A stretch of DNA of 64,000 nucleotides from the NCBI GenBank assembly GCA_946902875.1, contig OX336358.1, positions 15,617,694-15,681,693 of the forward strand. The letters are read 5' to 3'. This document shows positions 47,479-60,000 of this stretch, piece after piece. Below the pieces are notes generated by a model. That model had not been told where the DNA came from and made no database searches. It saw only the letters and a list, made by a program, of their open reading frames with translations. The position numbers and the translations under genes were made by a program. This stretch comes from Nematopogon swammerdamellus (Eukaryota > Arthropoda > Insecta > Lepidoptera > Adelidae). Numbering within the stretch: the first letter of the stretch is position 1; the number at the start of each line of letters is the position of its first letter.

Positions 47479-47728
47479 GACACCTGAAAGACACTGCCGG
47501 CTCCTTTCGTGCACACTTCGGCTCGAAGGAAAGTGGTATTGAGTGATGTGTTGGTGGTTTAAAAAAAATAACCAGGGTTATTAATTATAAAGAAGATGCG
47601 TCGCTAGCGACGCATCTTCTATATTTTAACCATAACCTAATGTTGAGGCGGCGCAGCGCATGTCGTTTTTGTTACGTGTTTTCGAGCCGAGTGTTCATGA
47701 AAGGAGCCGCCAATGTCTTTCAGGTGTC
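47479..47728. repeat. Foldback element with a perfect 30-bp palindrome in the loop
   Basis: The 49-nt arm at 47479-47527 (gacacctgaaagacactgcc...) is inverted at 47681-47728 with a few mismatches. Between them 47591-47620 is a perfect palindrome of 15-nt half-site agaagatgcgtcgct. Confidence 0.75.
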
Positions 47729-50700
47729 GTTTCGGCTATAATTATCGCGGTGCGGTACGCGGCGGCACCTGCGTATACTCCAGAGCTGCCAACTTTCCAG
47801 CAATGCACCATAAATTGTTCGGAGTACGTTCATTCATTCAAACTTCATTGAAATAAATAAAAGTCTAACTCGTATAATCGCCGCTGTAATAAATTGTGCA
47901 CAATAGTGTAAAATGAAATGAAACTTGTGTGAATAGAACTGGCAAGAGTGAAACTAAATTCACTCTCAAATAGTTTCGTCGAAACCTCTCAAAAATTTTT
48001 CTTCCCCTATTTTCTACTTTGGCAACGTGTTAAACCGGAAGTATGACGGCATGCGCGCCAAAAGGACTGCTTGCTTGAATATAATAGACAGCGCAGTTTG
48101 CTTTGAACTTTGACCTTTTTTCATCGTAGTTTTTTATTGGGTACCTATTTTTGAATTGTTTTCATTGTTATCGTATTTTCAGTCTGAAACTGATAAAGGT
48201 TAAGTTGGTGGTTCAGCTAAGGTGTCTTTTACAGTGTAGTAGGCTTTCTTTACAAGGGTAGATTTTATGGATTTTTCTTGTGGTATTTTATTATATAACT
48301 AATCTAATACTATTTCAAACGAAAATTTCGACATTTTAGATGACATGTGCTTCGTATGTTTAGTTTATTTGGCTTCGTAATTTGAATATTATTATTACAC
48401 CTATAGCGTAGCAAATGAGTGCTCAAATAAGGGGTGTAGCCGGAAAGCTCGAAAGCAGAAAGTTTGACTTCGGAACTTTGTTCTGACTAGTTAGGAGGTA
48501 AACATACTAAAAGTCCCCACCACTGGAGGTGCGCCCTATGCGGGCACAAAGGTCACATTTTTCGGTAGCGAAGTAAACTGAAAGCTTACTGTTATTTTGT
48601 AGATACTAAAAGATTTGTATTAAATTTTAGAACCTTTGTATTATTCTAAGGTGTGGGCAGGCTTAAAAAATTAAACAAGTCTATATTTGCAAGTTTTTAT
48701 GTTTATTTTTATATTTCCATAATTTTATGTCCCGTCTTTTAAAACCTAATTTCGAAAACACAATTCTTTGCTCATACTCATCACTTGAGTTAAGAATATT
48801 AAGTTTCACAAATGTCCGTTCTTACAAATAAATAAAATTGCAAAGATGGACAAAAAGACAACATTAAATGTTTTTTTTATTACTAAGTAAATTTTGTAGT
48901 TTTGCAATTTTTATGTATTTTCAATGTTAAGATTCTCAATTTACCACCTAACTGGCTAAAATAGCATCTCTTGTTTCTACTATAACATCTAAATGTACAG
49001 CATTACCTTTAATCTTTGCTATAAAAGGCTACATTAAAATTTAGAAAAATTATAAACACATTTTCACGGCACTAACATTTTACCCTGGTTAAATGTTTTT
49101 TTTTAATGTTACATTATGAAAAAGCCCCACACAGAATCTAATAAAAAGAAATTGTCCAAACCAAAAAAAGCAAAGAAATAAAACATAAATGGTTACGTTA
49201 TGTAGGTATTTAATATAAGACCAATTTCTCAACACTTTAGGGATACAACACTTATCTAGACTCTAGTAGTGGTGAATCGTGGTGTTGCCACATCTTTTGA
49301 TACAAAATACCATTATACCTATTACAATTTGCGAGAAACCGACCTGTTACAAACGTTTAGGAAATCAAAAGCAAATGTAACCTCGACGAGGGAAGTGAGC
49401 TACGTGTGAGGACTAGTCTTATAAGCTTTTTTGTCTAACAGATTTTTGGTTTTACACCAACTCGCACCTTTCCTAGTCGATTCGTTAAAAAAACTTAAAT
49501 TTAATAGAGCACAAGTTTTCCGGTTCGACCGGTCAAAATTATGGCAATATATTTCGTGAAGACCTCGTCACCTTAATTCATAAGACAACTCAATAGAAAA
49601 TGCACTTAAAAACACTGGTTTCTTTTTGCAACTTAAACAAATTCTATTGCTTTCAAATTCCTAAACGCCATAGGAAGATCCGTCTATAGGTTAAAGTACG
49701 CAGTTTGCTCATTTCCCTCGTCTCAATGCTGACTCCATATATTACAATCTATTCGTGTTTTTATATGTTTAAACCTACACTTAAGTGGTTCACTAATACA
49801 ATTATTTAAGTGACATTCATGTTTTCAAAACATTTATAGCATGGACGGCCTAACCTGAGGCGAACACACGTACGCACACAAATGGATTTCGCTAATACAA
49901 ATGCTTGACATGCACCTATACATGGCCTGAGCACTACTGCACTTGCAGAATTCTATGCTCACCGTCATGCGTGAACGTATTTGTACGCTCAGGTTAGCAC
50001 GAACAACCTATACAAGTGTACCGAGATGAAAATGTAGAATTTTTTGCATGAGTCCCAAACAAAATACCTATGTACCACACATCATTATGATAAAAAAAAA
50101 TTATGTTTCTTTCACTTCAATGTGAAATTTTTTACCATAGATCAACAATTTTGCCACTGTGAAGTTAGTTACAAGACTAACGGCCACCAACGGCAAATTC
50201 AATTAAAATTACACCCTCCACTCGAAGACTTTCAAACTACCTACTGGACCGGACAAAGCGAACTAAATTGTAATCTACTAATTGTTACCTAGGTAGCAAG
50301 TCGCTCATACTAGTGCGACACGCCCGCCTTACGTTCCATGCACGACGCATTGAAGCTCGAGCTTGTGTGAAAATGTACCCAATGCTCACTTTAAATATTA
50401 AATATTTAAATCTCTTTGCCTCCACTCACTTAAAATTGCACAGTGGCAAAAGCAACACAGAGTGGCATGTATATACGCAATCAGTCATAAAGTATTTTAT
50501 TCATTATCTGGTGTAGGTACACTTCGGAAGTCTAGGTAGATCTAACTTCATGTTTTAGGAATGAATGAAATTTTTTTTTGTAATAATACACATACAAATA
50601 CAAATTTTCGGGTACTCGCATAAATTAACTTCTGAGCTCTAGTATTTATCCTCAGTGCCTTAAATGAAAAAGGATATAAATCTCAAAATTCATATTCAAG

Positions 50701-50744
50701 ACTTCAATAATTGTTTCTTCTTTTTTTTAAATATGTTTTTTATT
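47729..50744. other. Long AT-rich stretch with few repeats, no gene identified
   Basis: Unlike the rest of the window it lacks SINE copies for about 3 kb. The open frame at 50044-50292 has no known domain. The stretch could be a long 3' UTR, a non-coding RNA or plain intergenic DNA. Confidence 0.4.
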
Positions 50745-51145
50745 GACGTGATAACGTTTTATAAATTGATGAACACCGGCTGCACGCACGAAAAAGTGTC
50801 ACGTTTCATCTGAGCCTGTGTGTGCAAGCGAGAGCGCATATCAAGCGATAGAGAGGCACAATCGGCCCAAGCGGCAGTGTTGCCAAACGTACGGTAATCG
50901 AGGCTAGAAATCGACAAATGTACGGCGTACGGCAGCGATAGGGGTGCCGTACGAAAAAATACGGTAATTCTTATAGCTGTAAAACTATCGTCCGTAAACC
51001 GACTTTAGAGACAACCAATTTTTTGACGTGATGACGTCACATCTTATAAATTGATGAACACCGGCTGCACCCACGAAGAAGTGTCACGTTCCATCTAAAC
51101 CTGTGTGTGCAAGCGAGAACGCAATAGAGAGGCATATACAATAGT
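50745..51145 (-). mobile_element. Two family G copies in tandem
   Basis: First copy 50745-51018 (gacgtgataacgttttataa ... ccgtaaaccgactttagag); second, partial, 51020-51145, starting again with 'ttgacgtgatgacgtcac'. A further end (ccgtaaaccgactttttt) lies at 51605-51640. Confidence 0.6.
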
Positions 51146-51648
51146 AGGAAATATAAAATATATTTCTCCGTCTTTTGCGAGCCTCGAATCCGCGGTCCCT
51201 GCCACCATCACCGACCAGACGTTTTAACCACGCGGGCTAATCGACCATGTACCTATCGCAGCAAATTTGCTGAACAGTATGTGAAGATTTCATGGAGCGA
51301 CATCTAGCGTCAATAGTAAATGAAATACTTCAGCGGTATTTACTTCATTTCGCAGTTAGGTAGTTGTTGCAACATTGTACATGTAGATGGCGTTATGTAG
51401 GTTTGAGTCCCAACTTAGGTATTATTGGCCTTTTAGTTTTTTTTAAATATAAATTAAACAAAAATTAATAGTCGTTATTTTCTCATATTTTTTATTAGTT
51501 ATTATCACATCTTTATCATGTACTTAAATTAATTTTACATGGTAAATATCCGCCGGAACTGATTTTGTATCTGACTTCGCACTTTATATACTTTATGACG
51601 TCATCACGTAAAACTATCGTCCGTAAACCGACTTTTTTTATTTCAATT
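51146..51648. other. Intergenic with tRNA-like remnant
   Basis: Reverse strand of about 51180-51245 has 'gattagcccgcgtggttaaa' and 'gcggattcgaggctcgc', tRNA-like boxes of a decayed SINE. No gene. Confidence 0.35.
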
Positions 51649-51956
51649 TGTCTCCTCCCGAAACAGGCAAAACTCATTAGAGTATACAGCCATTTCTGTT
51701 GTAGCTTTTAACGTCTGTTGCATAAATTCTCGCACCGCGAGAACCACAAAAATATATATTTTTAGTTACAATGACGACGCGACAAACTTCCGCCGTCCAC
51801 CGTCTTGTTTTTTTTTATTCGTCCCTTTCCGGGACAGGCAAAACTAATTAAAGTATACAGCCTTTTCTGTTGTACTTCTAATGTCTGTTGTTTTCTTCTC
51901 GTATTGCCAGAATCTCAAAAATATATACTTTTTATTTACGACGACGCGGCAAACCA
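51649..51956. repeat. Diverged tandem duplication, period about 170 bp
   Basis: 51649-51788 and 51819-51956 align along their length (caggcaaaactcattagag / caggcaaaactaattaaag; gtatacagcc; tctgttgta; gacgacgcg(a/g)caaac). Confidence 0.65.
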
Positions 51957-53403
51957 CAGCGGCACAAACTTTTATTATAATTTTTTGGCGATCACACTTT
52001 TATTTTAGCATATTTACGCCAGAGTCACGTCTTTAGATCTATAGTAGTTGCATCAACAAGATATCTTGTTCATCCGCCATCTTTCCCACGAGTCTAACCT
52101 TTCTTCTTCTTCTTTTTAATTCTGGCGATTAACCGATATAACTTCGGCTTATTTTGCCAATGTCAAGTCTTGAAAGATCCACGGTAATAAAATAGGTACT
52201 ACTGCACACATATAGAGAAAACAAAATAATTTTGACTAATAAATAATGAATAATTTGCACTCAGATGAAGGAGAAAATTAAAAGGGAAAATATTTCTGCC
52301 TTCTAATCCAATTCCATTTTTATGATTTTTAATAATTTGTTTCTTCTTGTCTTTTGACTTCTTTTTTTTTTGGGAAGGCTACCACCTGGCCTTGGCGGCA
52401 ATCACGCTAGGATAGCGTATTTCTGCCAGTGTCATGATTTTTATTTATGGAAATTGGTGAAAACATTTACCCTCATTATGCGGAAGAAAAGCAATTTAAT
52501 ACATAGATACATGTGACACGTAGACATATTTATTTTACCGAAGTCCGGTAACTGTACTACTGCATGAAACTTCAACCATGGTCCAGTCAACAGGACAATC
52601 CCAACTGTACTACAGGCAAGAAGCGATATGTAGGTACCACTGACTAGGACAAAATCACTTTTCTGTAACCACAATATCCAAAGGCAGAGAGTAGCGACAT
52701 CTAGAGAACATTCTGAGCGTCGGTTAGCGCAGCAAGGTATTGTGAAGTCGAATTTCCGAAGTGTCGTCAGATGCCTGAGCGGCTCAATGATTAGAGCCAG
52801 AGGACAGAGCCAAAGTTCGCTGGTTCGAGTCCCACTTCCGATATCTGGATTCTTTCTGCCCTGATTTCCAATGCTTCAATCAATGTGTAGATGTTGCTAT
52901 ATAAAAAAAAATGGATGTGTTTAAATATATGCGTTAGAAGTTATAATTCTTTGGCGTGTTAAAAAAAAAGGATAGCGTCGGACCCCTCGACCCTCACTCA
53001 CAGCACTGCACAATACCTACATACAAATAATGTTTATGCTATGACGATGACGTGACAATTTTTCCTGAGTTTAAAATAGCGAATTTTTCTAACGCACTTA
53101 AAGAAATTAAATTTATTTTATAAAACCCGTAATAAACTTCAAAAGCAGCCCAATTTGTAGTCCATTATTTAGCTCCCATCTCCATCATCATCATCAGCCT
53201 GTATCGGTCCACTGCTGGACATATGCCTCTCCCAAGGCACGCCACCACACGCGGTCTTCCGCTCTTCTCATCTCCAACAAAGTTATTATTATTTCCCTCA
53301 TTTTTGTTTAGGTCAAATATTTTTTAAACCTATAAAAACACGAAAAGACGCTCAAAACACAGCAGATTATATATAACGGACGCCTATCCTCCAAGTTGGA
53401 GGT
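51957..53403. other. Intergenic 3' of BTF3, including its probable poly(A) site
   Basis: TTTATT at 53112-53117 is a - strand AATAAA about 290 nt past the BTF3 stop. A tRNA-like SINE head remnant lies at about 52770-52860 (cctgagcggctcaatg...ggttcgagtcccacttccg). At 53190-53275 there is an RTE-like LINE 3' fragment (tccactgctggacatatgcc). Confidence 0.45.
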
Positions 53404-56281
53404 CTAGTCCGTCTTCTTATCCGCGGGTTTGGGTTCACCGGCCTCCGGCTTGGTTGTTTCCTTCTTGGAGGCCTCGTCGAAGTTGCCCACGAGGCTCGGT
53501 ACCTCGTCGTCGTCGTCTGCGAGCGGCCGCGCGGCCGCCGCTGCGCCGGCCGCTCCCGACGCCAGCCGCTTCAGCTGGTTGAGCCCCTCCGGTCCCAGCT
53601 GGCTGAGGATACCTGAAACATTACAATGCATTGTTTATTCACCATACATGGGCAGTCAAACCTGTTATAACCCTTCGGTTTCAAAAAAATGTATTATGCT
53701 AACTTAGCGGCATTTTCGACCTTGACAAAAACTCAAATACTTAATAAAATAATGAAGTCAGATCGATAAACTCTTTGGCACATAAATCCAATGAAATTAC
53801 CTACAAAATAATATTTCACAAATCAACATTTCTCTGTCTTTCCTACCTAAGTGAGCGCCCGGGTTGGTACCACCGCACTGAATGAAAGGTCGGTCGAAAC
53901 GGCTATGTAAATAGTTTGTGTTTTCCGTCCAGTTCAGTGTTGCCGGCACGACCGAAGGGAAGCACTGACGTGGCACCAAGTTCACCTGGTGTTATGGGCT
54001 GACATCACGGAGGGAAGGTGTGGAACTAAGCTTGCGATGGCTTCACCGAACATATTCGGCCCATCGGCTATTGTAGGTGATGTAGCCAACCGTGTCAGTT
54101 TCCATAAAAATAAAAAAAGTGAAATATCAACAGAATAAGCAGTAGACTAGCAAAAATATGGGGGCTGGGCGGCCCTTCCAGAAGGCAAAGGGTTAAATAT
54201 TTATGAATGTTTATGGCAATCTTCGTTCTATTATCTGCCGGCGAGTGTGTTCGCAGATTCCATCAACCTGGGGGCTTCAAATGTTGTATCAACTGACTGC
54301 ACAGCCCTACAATAGTCCGGAAATTTGCTGGTATGGTACCTAACTGAATGTGATTTCGTGAGCGGTGGTGATAGTCTCTCGGTACAGGTTCCCATATCGG
54401 TTCAAAAAAATGTGCAAGGGAAAAATTACAATAATTATGAAAATGTCGCAGTGACAGTTTAGTCCGCTGCATGCACCCCGATAACACACTAGAATAATAA
54501 CGGTGGGTGCTCTTGCAATCTATAGTCTATTTTTTTTTTGGAAGACAGTAAATTGACGTTTGACTGACATTAGAGTGTTGCACACTTTGCACCACTAGTG
54601 ATTGTAGTCGAAGAAAATAGTATCGACTTTTACACGACACACCTTCACACATATTATGCGCTACCTGTGGCGCTGCCTTAACCCTTTATAGGACGGCTAG
54701 AACAAAGTGGTCAGTTTACTGGCCACTTGCATTAAAGGTTACACTTCATACAAGTTTGGTCTAATTATGATCCTTATAGTAATAAGCAGTCGCCGATAGA
54801 GTACAGTGGCCAGTGGACTGTACACCTCTATTCAAATAAGCGTCAAGTAAAATCAGGCGAACAAATTGCAGGCGGCCAGTGTACTGGCCACCCGTAATTT
54901 GTTCGCCTGATTTTACTTGACGCTTATTTGAATAGAGGTGTACAGTCCACTGGCCACTGTACTCTATCGGCGACTGCTTATTACTATAAGGATCATAATT
55001 AGACCAAACTTGTATGAAGTGTGACCTTTAATGCAAGTGGCCAGTAAAGTGGCCACTTTGTTCTGCCATCCTATAAAGGGTTAAACTTAACATTTTTCTA
55101 GCTAGATTTAGCTTAATATGTTGTCAATTTAATCCACAATTAGGTAAATATTACAGTTTACAGCATTTCATTGGTTAATCAATCGATAAAAGTATTGATA
55201 GCAACTACATGCCTATTTAAAATTTGCCAGAAACTGGCAACACTCCAAACGTCACTTCCCTCCATCTTCCAAAAAAACAGACTATAGTTTATAGCCTATG
55301 CAGCGACAGTGCATGATTAAGGACAGCAAAAACGAACGTGATGCGGTTTGGGGGTCCGGCCAGCCCCATCGGAAGCCAATAGGTTGATGCAATAATCGTG
55401 GGAAAATGTTATCTTATTCGGTACGTGGGATATGTTTTATCACATAACCACAAATGGTTAAAACAATTCAACTACTTATCATACTCGACGGTCGGATGGA
55501 GGAAAACAGTTAGGAAACGGTATACACTGATAAGCCTAAAGGGTTGCTGTGTAAAAAGGAATGACTGGAAGAAATTTCAGATAAGTGTAATACGATACCT
55601 AAAACCCTAAGTAGTCAGGAAAACGTCTCGTTTTTATGTTAACAGTTTCATATGAATAAAAACACTGAGTCAGAGCTGACAAAAACTTCACATGGGTGAC
55701 ATGAATAGGGTTATGTTGAATCACAGATCAATAGATACGAATTTCCTGCTCCATCATGTAATATTACCTACTTATGTTAGATTGAATTCTTCTCGCGAGT
55801 ATTTCACGCAGCTATCAGGTTACAAATGTTTCAGCTATACCTTTATTTGTAGATATTGCAGGTTATAACCTGTAAGTGTGCATCTAACCAGAACCTTACG
55901 ACATTGATACTGCCTAGCAGTAGCAATTATCATTGAATCCCATGAACACAGTAGACATTTATGCAGCTCTAGAAAGTACGCACCGGGGAGCATCTCAGCG
56001 ATTTGCTTGTTCTCCCCATGTCCAGTGATGGCGAACGTATTAGCGGCGAGCGAGGCCTGCGCTTTGGGGTTGTTGAAATGAATGACGGAGCCGTCATCCT
56101 TGATCATATTCACTTCCTCGATGCCGGGAATCGTGTTCACGCTCAGCTTCTTCAGTGAGGACTGTAGTTTTTTGTCGTCGGTCGCCGCGGTCGCATGGAC
56201 GACCTTCTTCTTACGGCGCGGTGTGCCTTTCCCGCCGATGCGGACCTGCGACTGCAACTTCTTTAGCTTCTCCGTGTTCAT
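53404..56281 (-). CDS. BTF3: Nascent polypeptide-associated complex beta subunit (BTF3 / bicaudal)
   Basis: Exons 56281-55984 and 53612-53404 on the - strand (phase 1; donor gtgcgt, acceptor tgtttcag) give 168 aa, the normal size. NAC-beta pairs with NAC-alpha at the ribosome exit tunnel and shields nascent chains. Visible features: ribosome-binding RRKKK at residues 22-26, then the NAC domain (about 35-100) with '[23 protein letters not shown]' and '[30 protein letters not shown]', and an Ala-rich then acidic C-terminus. The Drosophila orthologue is bicaudal. The single 2.4 kb intron holds a SINE and the 399-bp palindrome. It diverges from B4GALT7, so the 775-bp spacer likely carries both promoters. 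Confidence 0.97.
53853..54119 (+). mobile_element. Family A SINE in the BTF3 intron, internally rearranged
   Basis: 'gggttggtaccaccgcactg' to 'gtgtcagtttccataaaaat'. About 54010-54070 is an extra segment absent from sister copies. Confidence 0.7.
54236..54415 (+). repeat. Possible old family C remnant
   Basis: 'acagccctacaatagtccgg ... ggtatggtacctaactg ... ggttcccatatcggttcaaa' loosely follows family C order. Weak. Confidence 0.3.
54682..55080. mobile_element. 399-bp near-perfect palindromic MITE, TTAA-flanked
   Basis: Arms 54682-54867 and 54896-55080 are about 95% identical inverted copies; the short centre (54874-54889) is again a 7-bp stem. The tips are CCCTTTATAGGA / TCCTATAAAGGG and both sides carry TTAA (54678-54681, 55081-55084), the pattern of piggyBac-type insertion. 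It is inside the BTF3 intron, so each pre-mRNA would contain a long hairpin. No coding capacity. Confidence 0.9.
55085..55983. other. BTF3 intron, exon-1-proximal part
   Basis: No repeat family recognised. The frame at 55398-55610 has no known domain and is not spliced to anything visible. Confidence 0.4.
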
Positions 56282-57056
56282 CTTGCGTTTGGTTCACTAG
56301 AGCGCGTTACAAAGAACGCGAGCTCGCTACGCGCGTATGAAACACAAATCGCACGCACGTGTTCTAAACACCGGCCGCGGCAGAAGAGAAAATGGCGGAC
56401 TGCAGAGGGAGGGAGTTCCGGATAATTGGTTCTTGCGGGTGGCTGCCCTGCGGTGCTAATTATTAGCTAGTGTATTCCGGCGGAACAGTTGGAAGTTTCA
56501 CGAGAATTCTATAAATTATTGCTGTAGCACTTTTAAATTCATCAATTAATACAACACAATTTAAACTATTGCAATAAATTTAAATAGAAATAATTGTATG
56601 TCATGAAAATAGTAAAAATAATTTTAAAATTAACATATTCTCTAGTTTCGTGGCAATTAGTGTTAGATAAAAATAAAAGTAAGAAATGTCAAATATACGT
56701 TTCCAAGGCATTTATATACTAACATTAGATCTTTCTTTGTCTTTCATAATGCCTTATTAAATAAAGATAGAGCTTGAAGGCAGTGCTTAAAACGTTCAAG
56801 AACACAACAACAGCTGAGGACACATGGCTGTCAAACAAATTGACGTTTCTTCTCTTGCAGTTTTTTGGCAGTTTTGTACCATACTCTTTGAGTTTTGCAG
56901 ATTTTTTTGTACTATCACGTTCATTTTCTGGATTTCGAGGGAGATTTTATAATGCAATTTTGATCTACAATGTCAGCTCGATCCCGCCGCGTCGGCCGCA
57001 CAGGGCCCCCCGCTTGTAGTTGACTCGGGAGCGGCGCGCGCGTCGGAAGCACCGGA
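56282..57056. promoter_or_regulatory. Divergent promoter region between BTF3 and B4GALT7
   Basis: 775 bp between two start codons facing apart. The BTF3 side (56282-56420) is GC-rich with CpGs; the middle is AT-rich; the B4GALT7 side (56975-57056) is GC-rich again. No TATA box or named motif is claimed. Confidence 0.5.
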
Positions 57057-60000
57057 ATGGTGAGCCGGTGCGGCGCGGCTCGCTGCCTGGCTCTAGCCGC
57101 GTGCGCCTGCTTCCTCGTGGGGTGCTACCTCGCCAGCCTGCCCATCAACAATGGTAGTACGTGTCCAGTGGTTTACATCTATAGCCCAAGTTGAAATGTA
57201 CTTCACGTCCCTAACTGAGCCTACTCAAACAAATTAGTTGCAATGCAATTGCTTTCTTTCTCATGCTGAGTTTGTTTGATAAAAGAGAAAATTATTTTTT
57301 GGTCTGCCCCCACCCAACTATAATACTAGAAGCGGCAAAGCGCGATGAAACTTCGGTAAACAAATGTTCGTGCGTTCACATGCAGTTGTACTTGTCAGTA
57401 CTTTCAAACTATCTCATGCTATGAATGCGCTAACGCTCCTCACTCGCATTTTTGCGGATATGAGAAGATCAGCGAAGTGTCCTGCGATCTAGAACCACTG
57501 CAACACTGTAGGGCTGTCGGCTCCCTAAGTGTGTTCTATCGCTTATTCCATGGGGAGTGCTCGGAGGAGCTGTTTAATGCGATCCCGCCGTCCCCTTTCC
57601 ACCTTCGCACCACGCGCACTGGGCAGGGATTGCATCCCTACACGCTGGACTTGCCGCGGATGCATACCAATCAATTCTGCAGATCTTTCCTCTACAGAAC
57701 CTGTAAACTCTGGAACTCTCTCCCTGCCCATATATTTCCCCCCAAGTACAGTCTCGGGTGCTTTAAGAGGGGCGTGAATGGGCACCTGTCAGGCCGGCAT
57801 GGCATTCGCAACCCCCGCATACGACCGAATGTCCATGGGCGTCGTTAGACACCTTATGGGTGGCTAGGCGCCATATGTCGCGCTGTCAATAAAAAAAAAT
57901 CAGGTCAGTCATATAACACAAGCGTCAGTCATTGGGAATTAAGCTTATGAGCTCCTTTGGTTGATACCGTGTGGGGCCTGTACTTTAAAAGAATAGCCCC
58001 ACTGCATCTCTCCCCATGTATGTCGTAAAATGCGACTAAGGGATACGACTCCCTTCTTCTTCGACTAGGTGGTAGGGTTTAACCCGCCCGTGTTGATACC
58101 ACCGCACTGAATGATAGGTCGGTCGAAACGGCTATATAAATAGTTTGTGTTTTCCGTTCAGTTCAGTGTAGCCGTCACGACCGAAGGGAAGCACTGACGT
58201 GGCACCAAGTTCACCCGGTGTTGTGGGCTGACATCGCATGGATGTTGTAGGTGATGTAGCCAACCGTCAGTTTCCATAAAAAAATAATTAATTATATGTT
58301 TTTCCGGGAGTGATGTATGAGAAATTCTCATCTAGTACTATAGATCAGTGTTTCCCCCTCGTCTCATACTCTCACACACTTGATATTTCAAAAACTAAAC
58401 TATGAACCAGAAATTCCACACATAAGTAGGTGTAGTTGATCTTCCAACTTATTGATAAGTTCAACATACGTCGCCAATGGAACGAAAAAAACATCTTACA
58501 AATTCTTTACTCACAGCGCAAGCGGAATCTCCAAAGCTCTCCGCAGACCGACTGCAAGTTGGTCGCTCCAGGACGGAGGAACGTCCGAGCCGGCCCAAGC
58601 TGGCCGTCATAGTTCCGTTCCGGGACCGATTCGAGGAACTCCTTGACTTTGTCCCGCATATGCACACGTTTTTGAACAGACAGGTACATTAGGATAATTT
58701 TTTCTAGATTTGGTTAAAGGCTTTACCTTGTATTATATATACAGTAAAACCCGCTTAATACATTTCTCAAGGGGTTGACAGAGAAAATTTGTATTATCAT
58801 TTATAGAGCATTTTTATGACAGTAAAACTGCAGTTGAACTTGTTACAATTAGTTCTATCCGGTTCAATTACAGCCAAGAAGAAGAACTGACGAGAAACTT
58901 CGCAGGGCATTTTTTTTTAATATAAATATTATTACAAGTATTTTAATGACTAGCCACATAATAACATTGCCTACAGTCTATCGAAAGCAAGATTAAAAAA
59001 AAAAAAATAAAAAAAAATATTTTAGAGAGTTCGAAGAAATACTTATTAATTAAGTGTGATTCAGATGTAGAGACCTTTTGTCAAATTTTTATATGCAACA
59101 TAATATTAAGAAAGGTGTGTACCGTGTGGGGCCGGTACTTTAAAAGAATAGCCCCACTGCATCTCTCCCCGTGTATGTCGTAAAAGGCGACTAAGGGATA
59201 TGACTCCCTTCTTATATTACTAGGTGGTAGGGTTTAACCCGCCCGGGTTGGTACCACCGCACTGAATGAAAGGTCGGTCGAAACGGCTATGTAAATAGTT
59301 TGTGTTTTCCGTCCAGTTCAGTGTAGCCGGCACGACCGAAGGGAAGCACTGACGTGGCACCAAGTTCACCCGGTGTTATGGGCTGACATCACGGATGTTG
59401 TAGGTGATGGTAGCCAACCGTGTCAGTTTCCATAAAAAAAAAAAAAAATATATATAATTTAAAATTTGTTTGTTATGGTTTTTTGATACAATTCATACCT
59501 TATTTATTGAAAAATAAAAATGAATTAGCCGGGATCATATTAAGCATGTTTAACTGTGGCGCATTTACAATAGTTTATAATATTTTAATAGTCAAGTGTT
59601 ACCGGGATGTGGTAGGCCTGTGATTAGTTTACACATTTAACATGTACATACATGCATAAATGTACAACAATAATGTTCGATCATGGAAACACATTTGAGG
59701 CTCTGCCTAAAGTATAAACTCTACAATGTATTCATTTTCTTTGTAAACAGGGCTGTCTGTTTCCTAAAAAAATAAAAAATTAAGTAATGTTACCCATTTT
59801 TCCTAATGGGTAGGCAGAGACGACGGATCTCCACTTGGCACGATTCTGGCACACCTCTGGCGCCTCTTCCGCTTTCATAATATTTTCATAGCCAGCTGCT
59901 AGTCTTTTTTTTTTATGTAATCCGGTATGGGTGGCTGAGTCGGAGGGGCCAAAGCGCATGCTCCGACCAGCCAATATCACCTCCGAGAAGGTAGGTGCCA

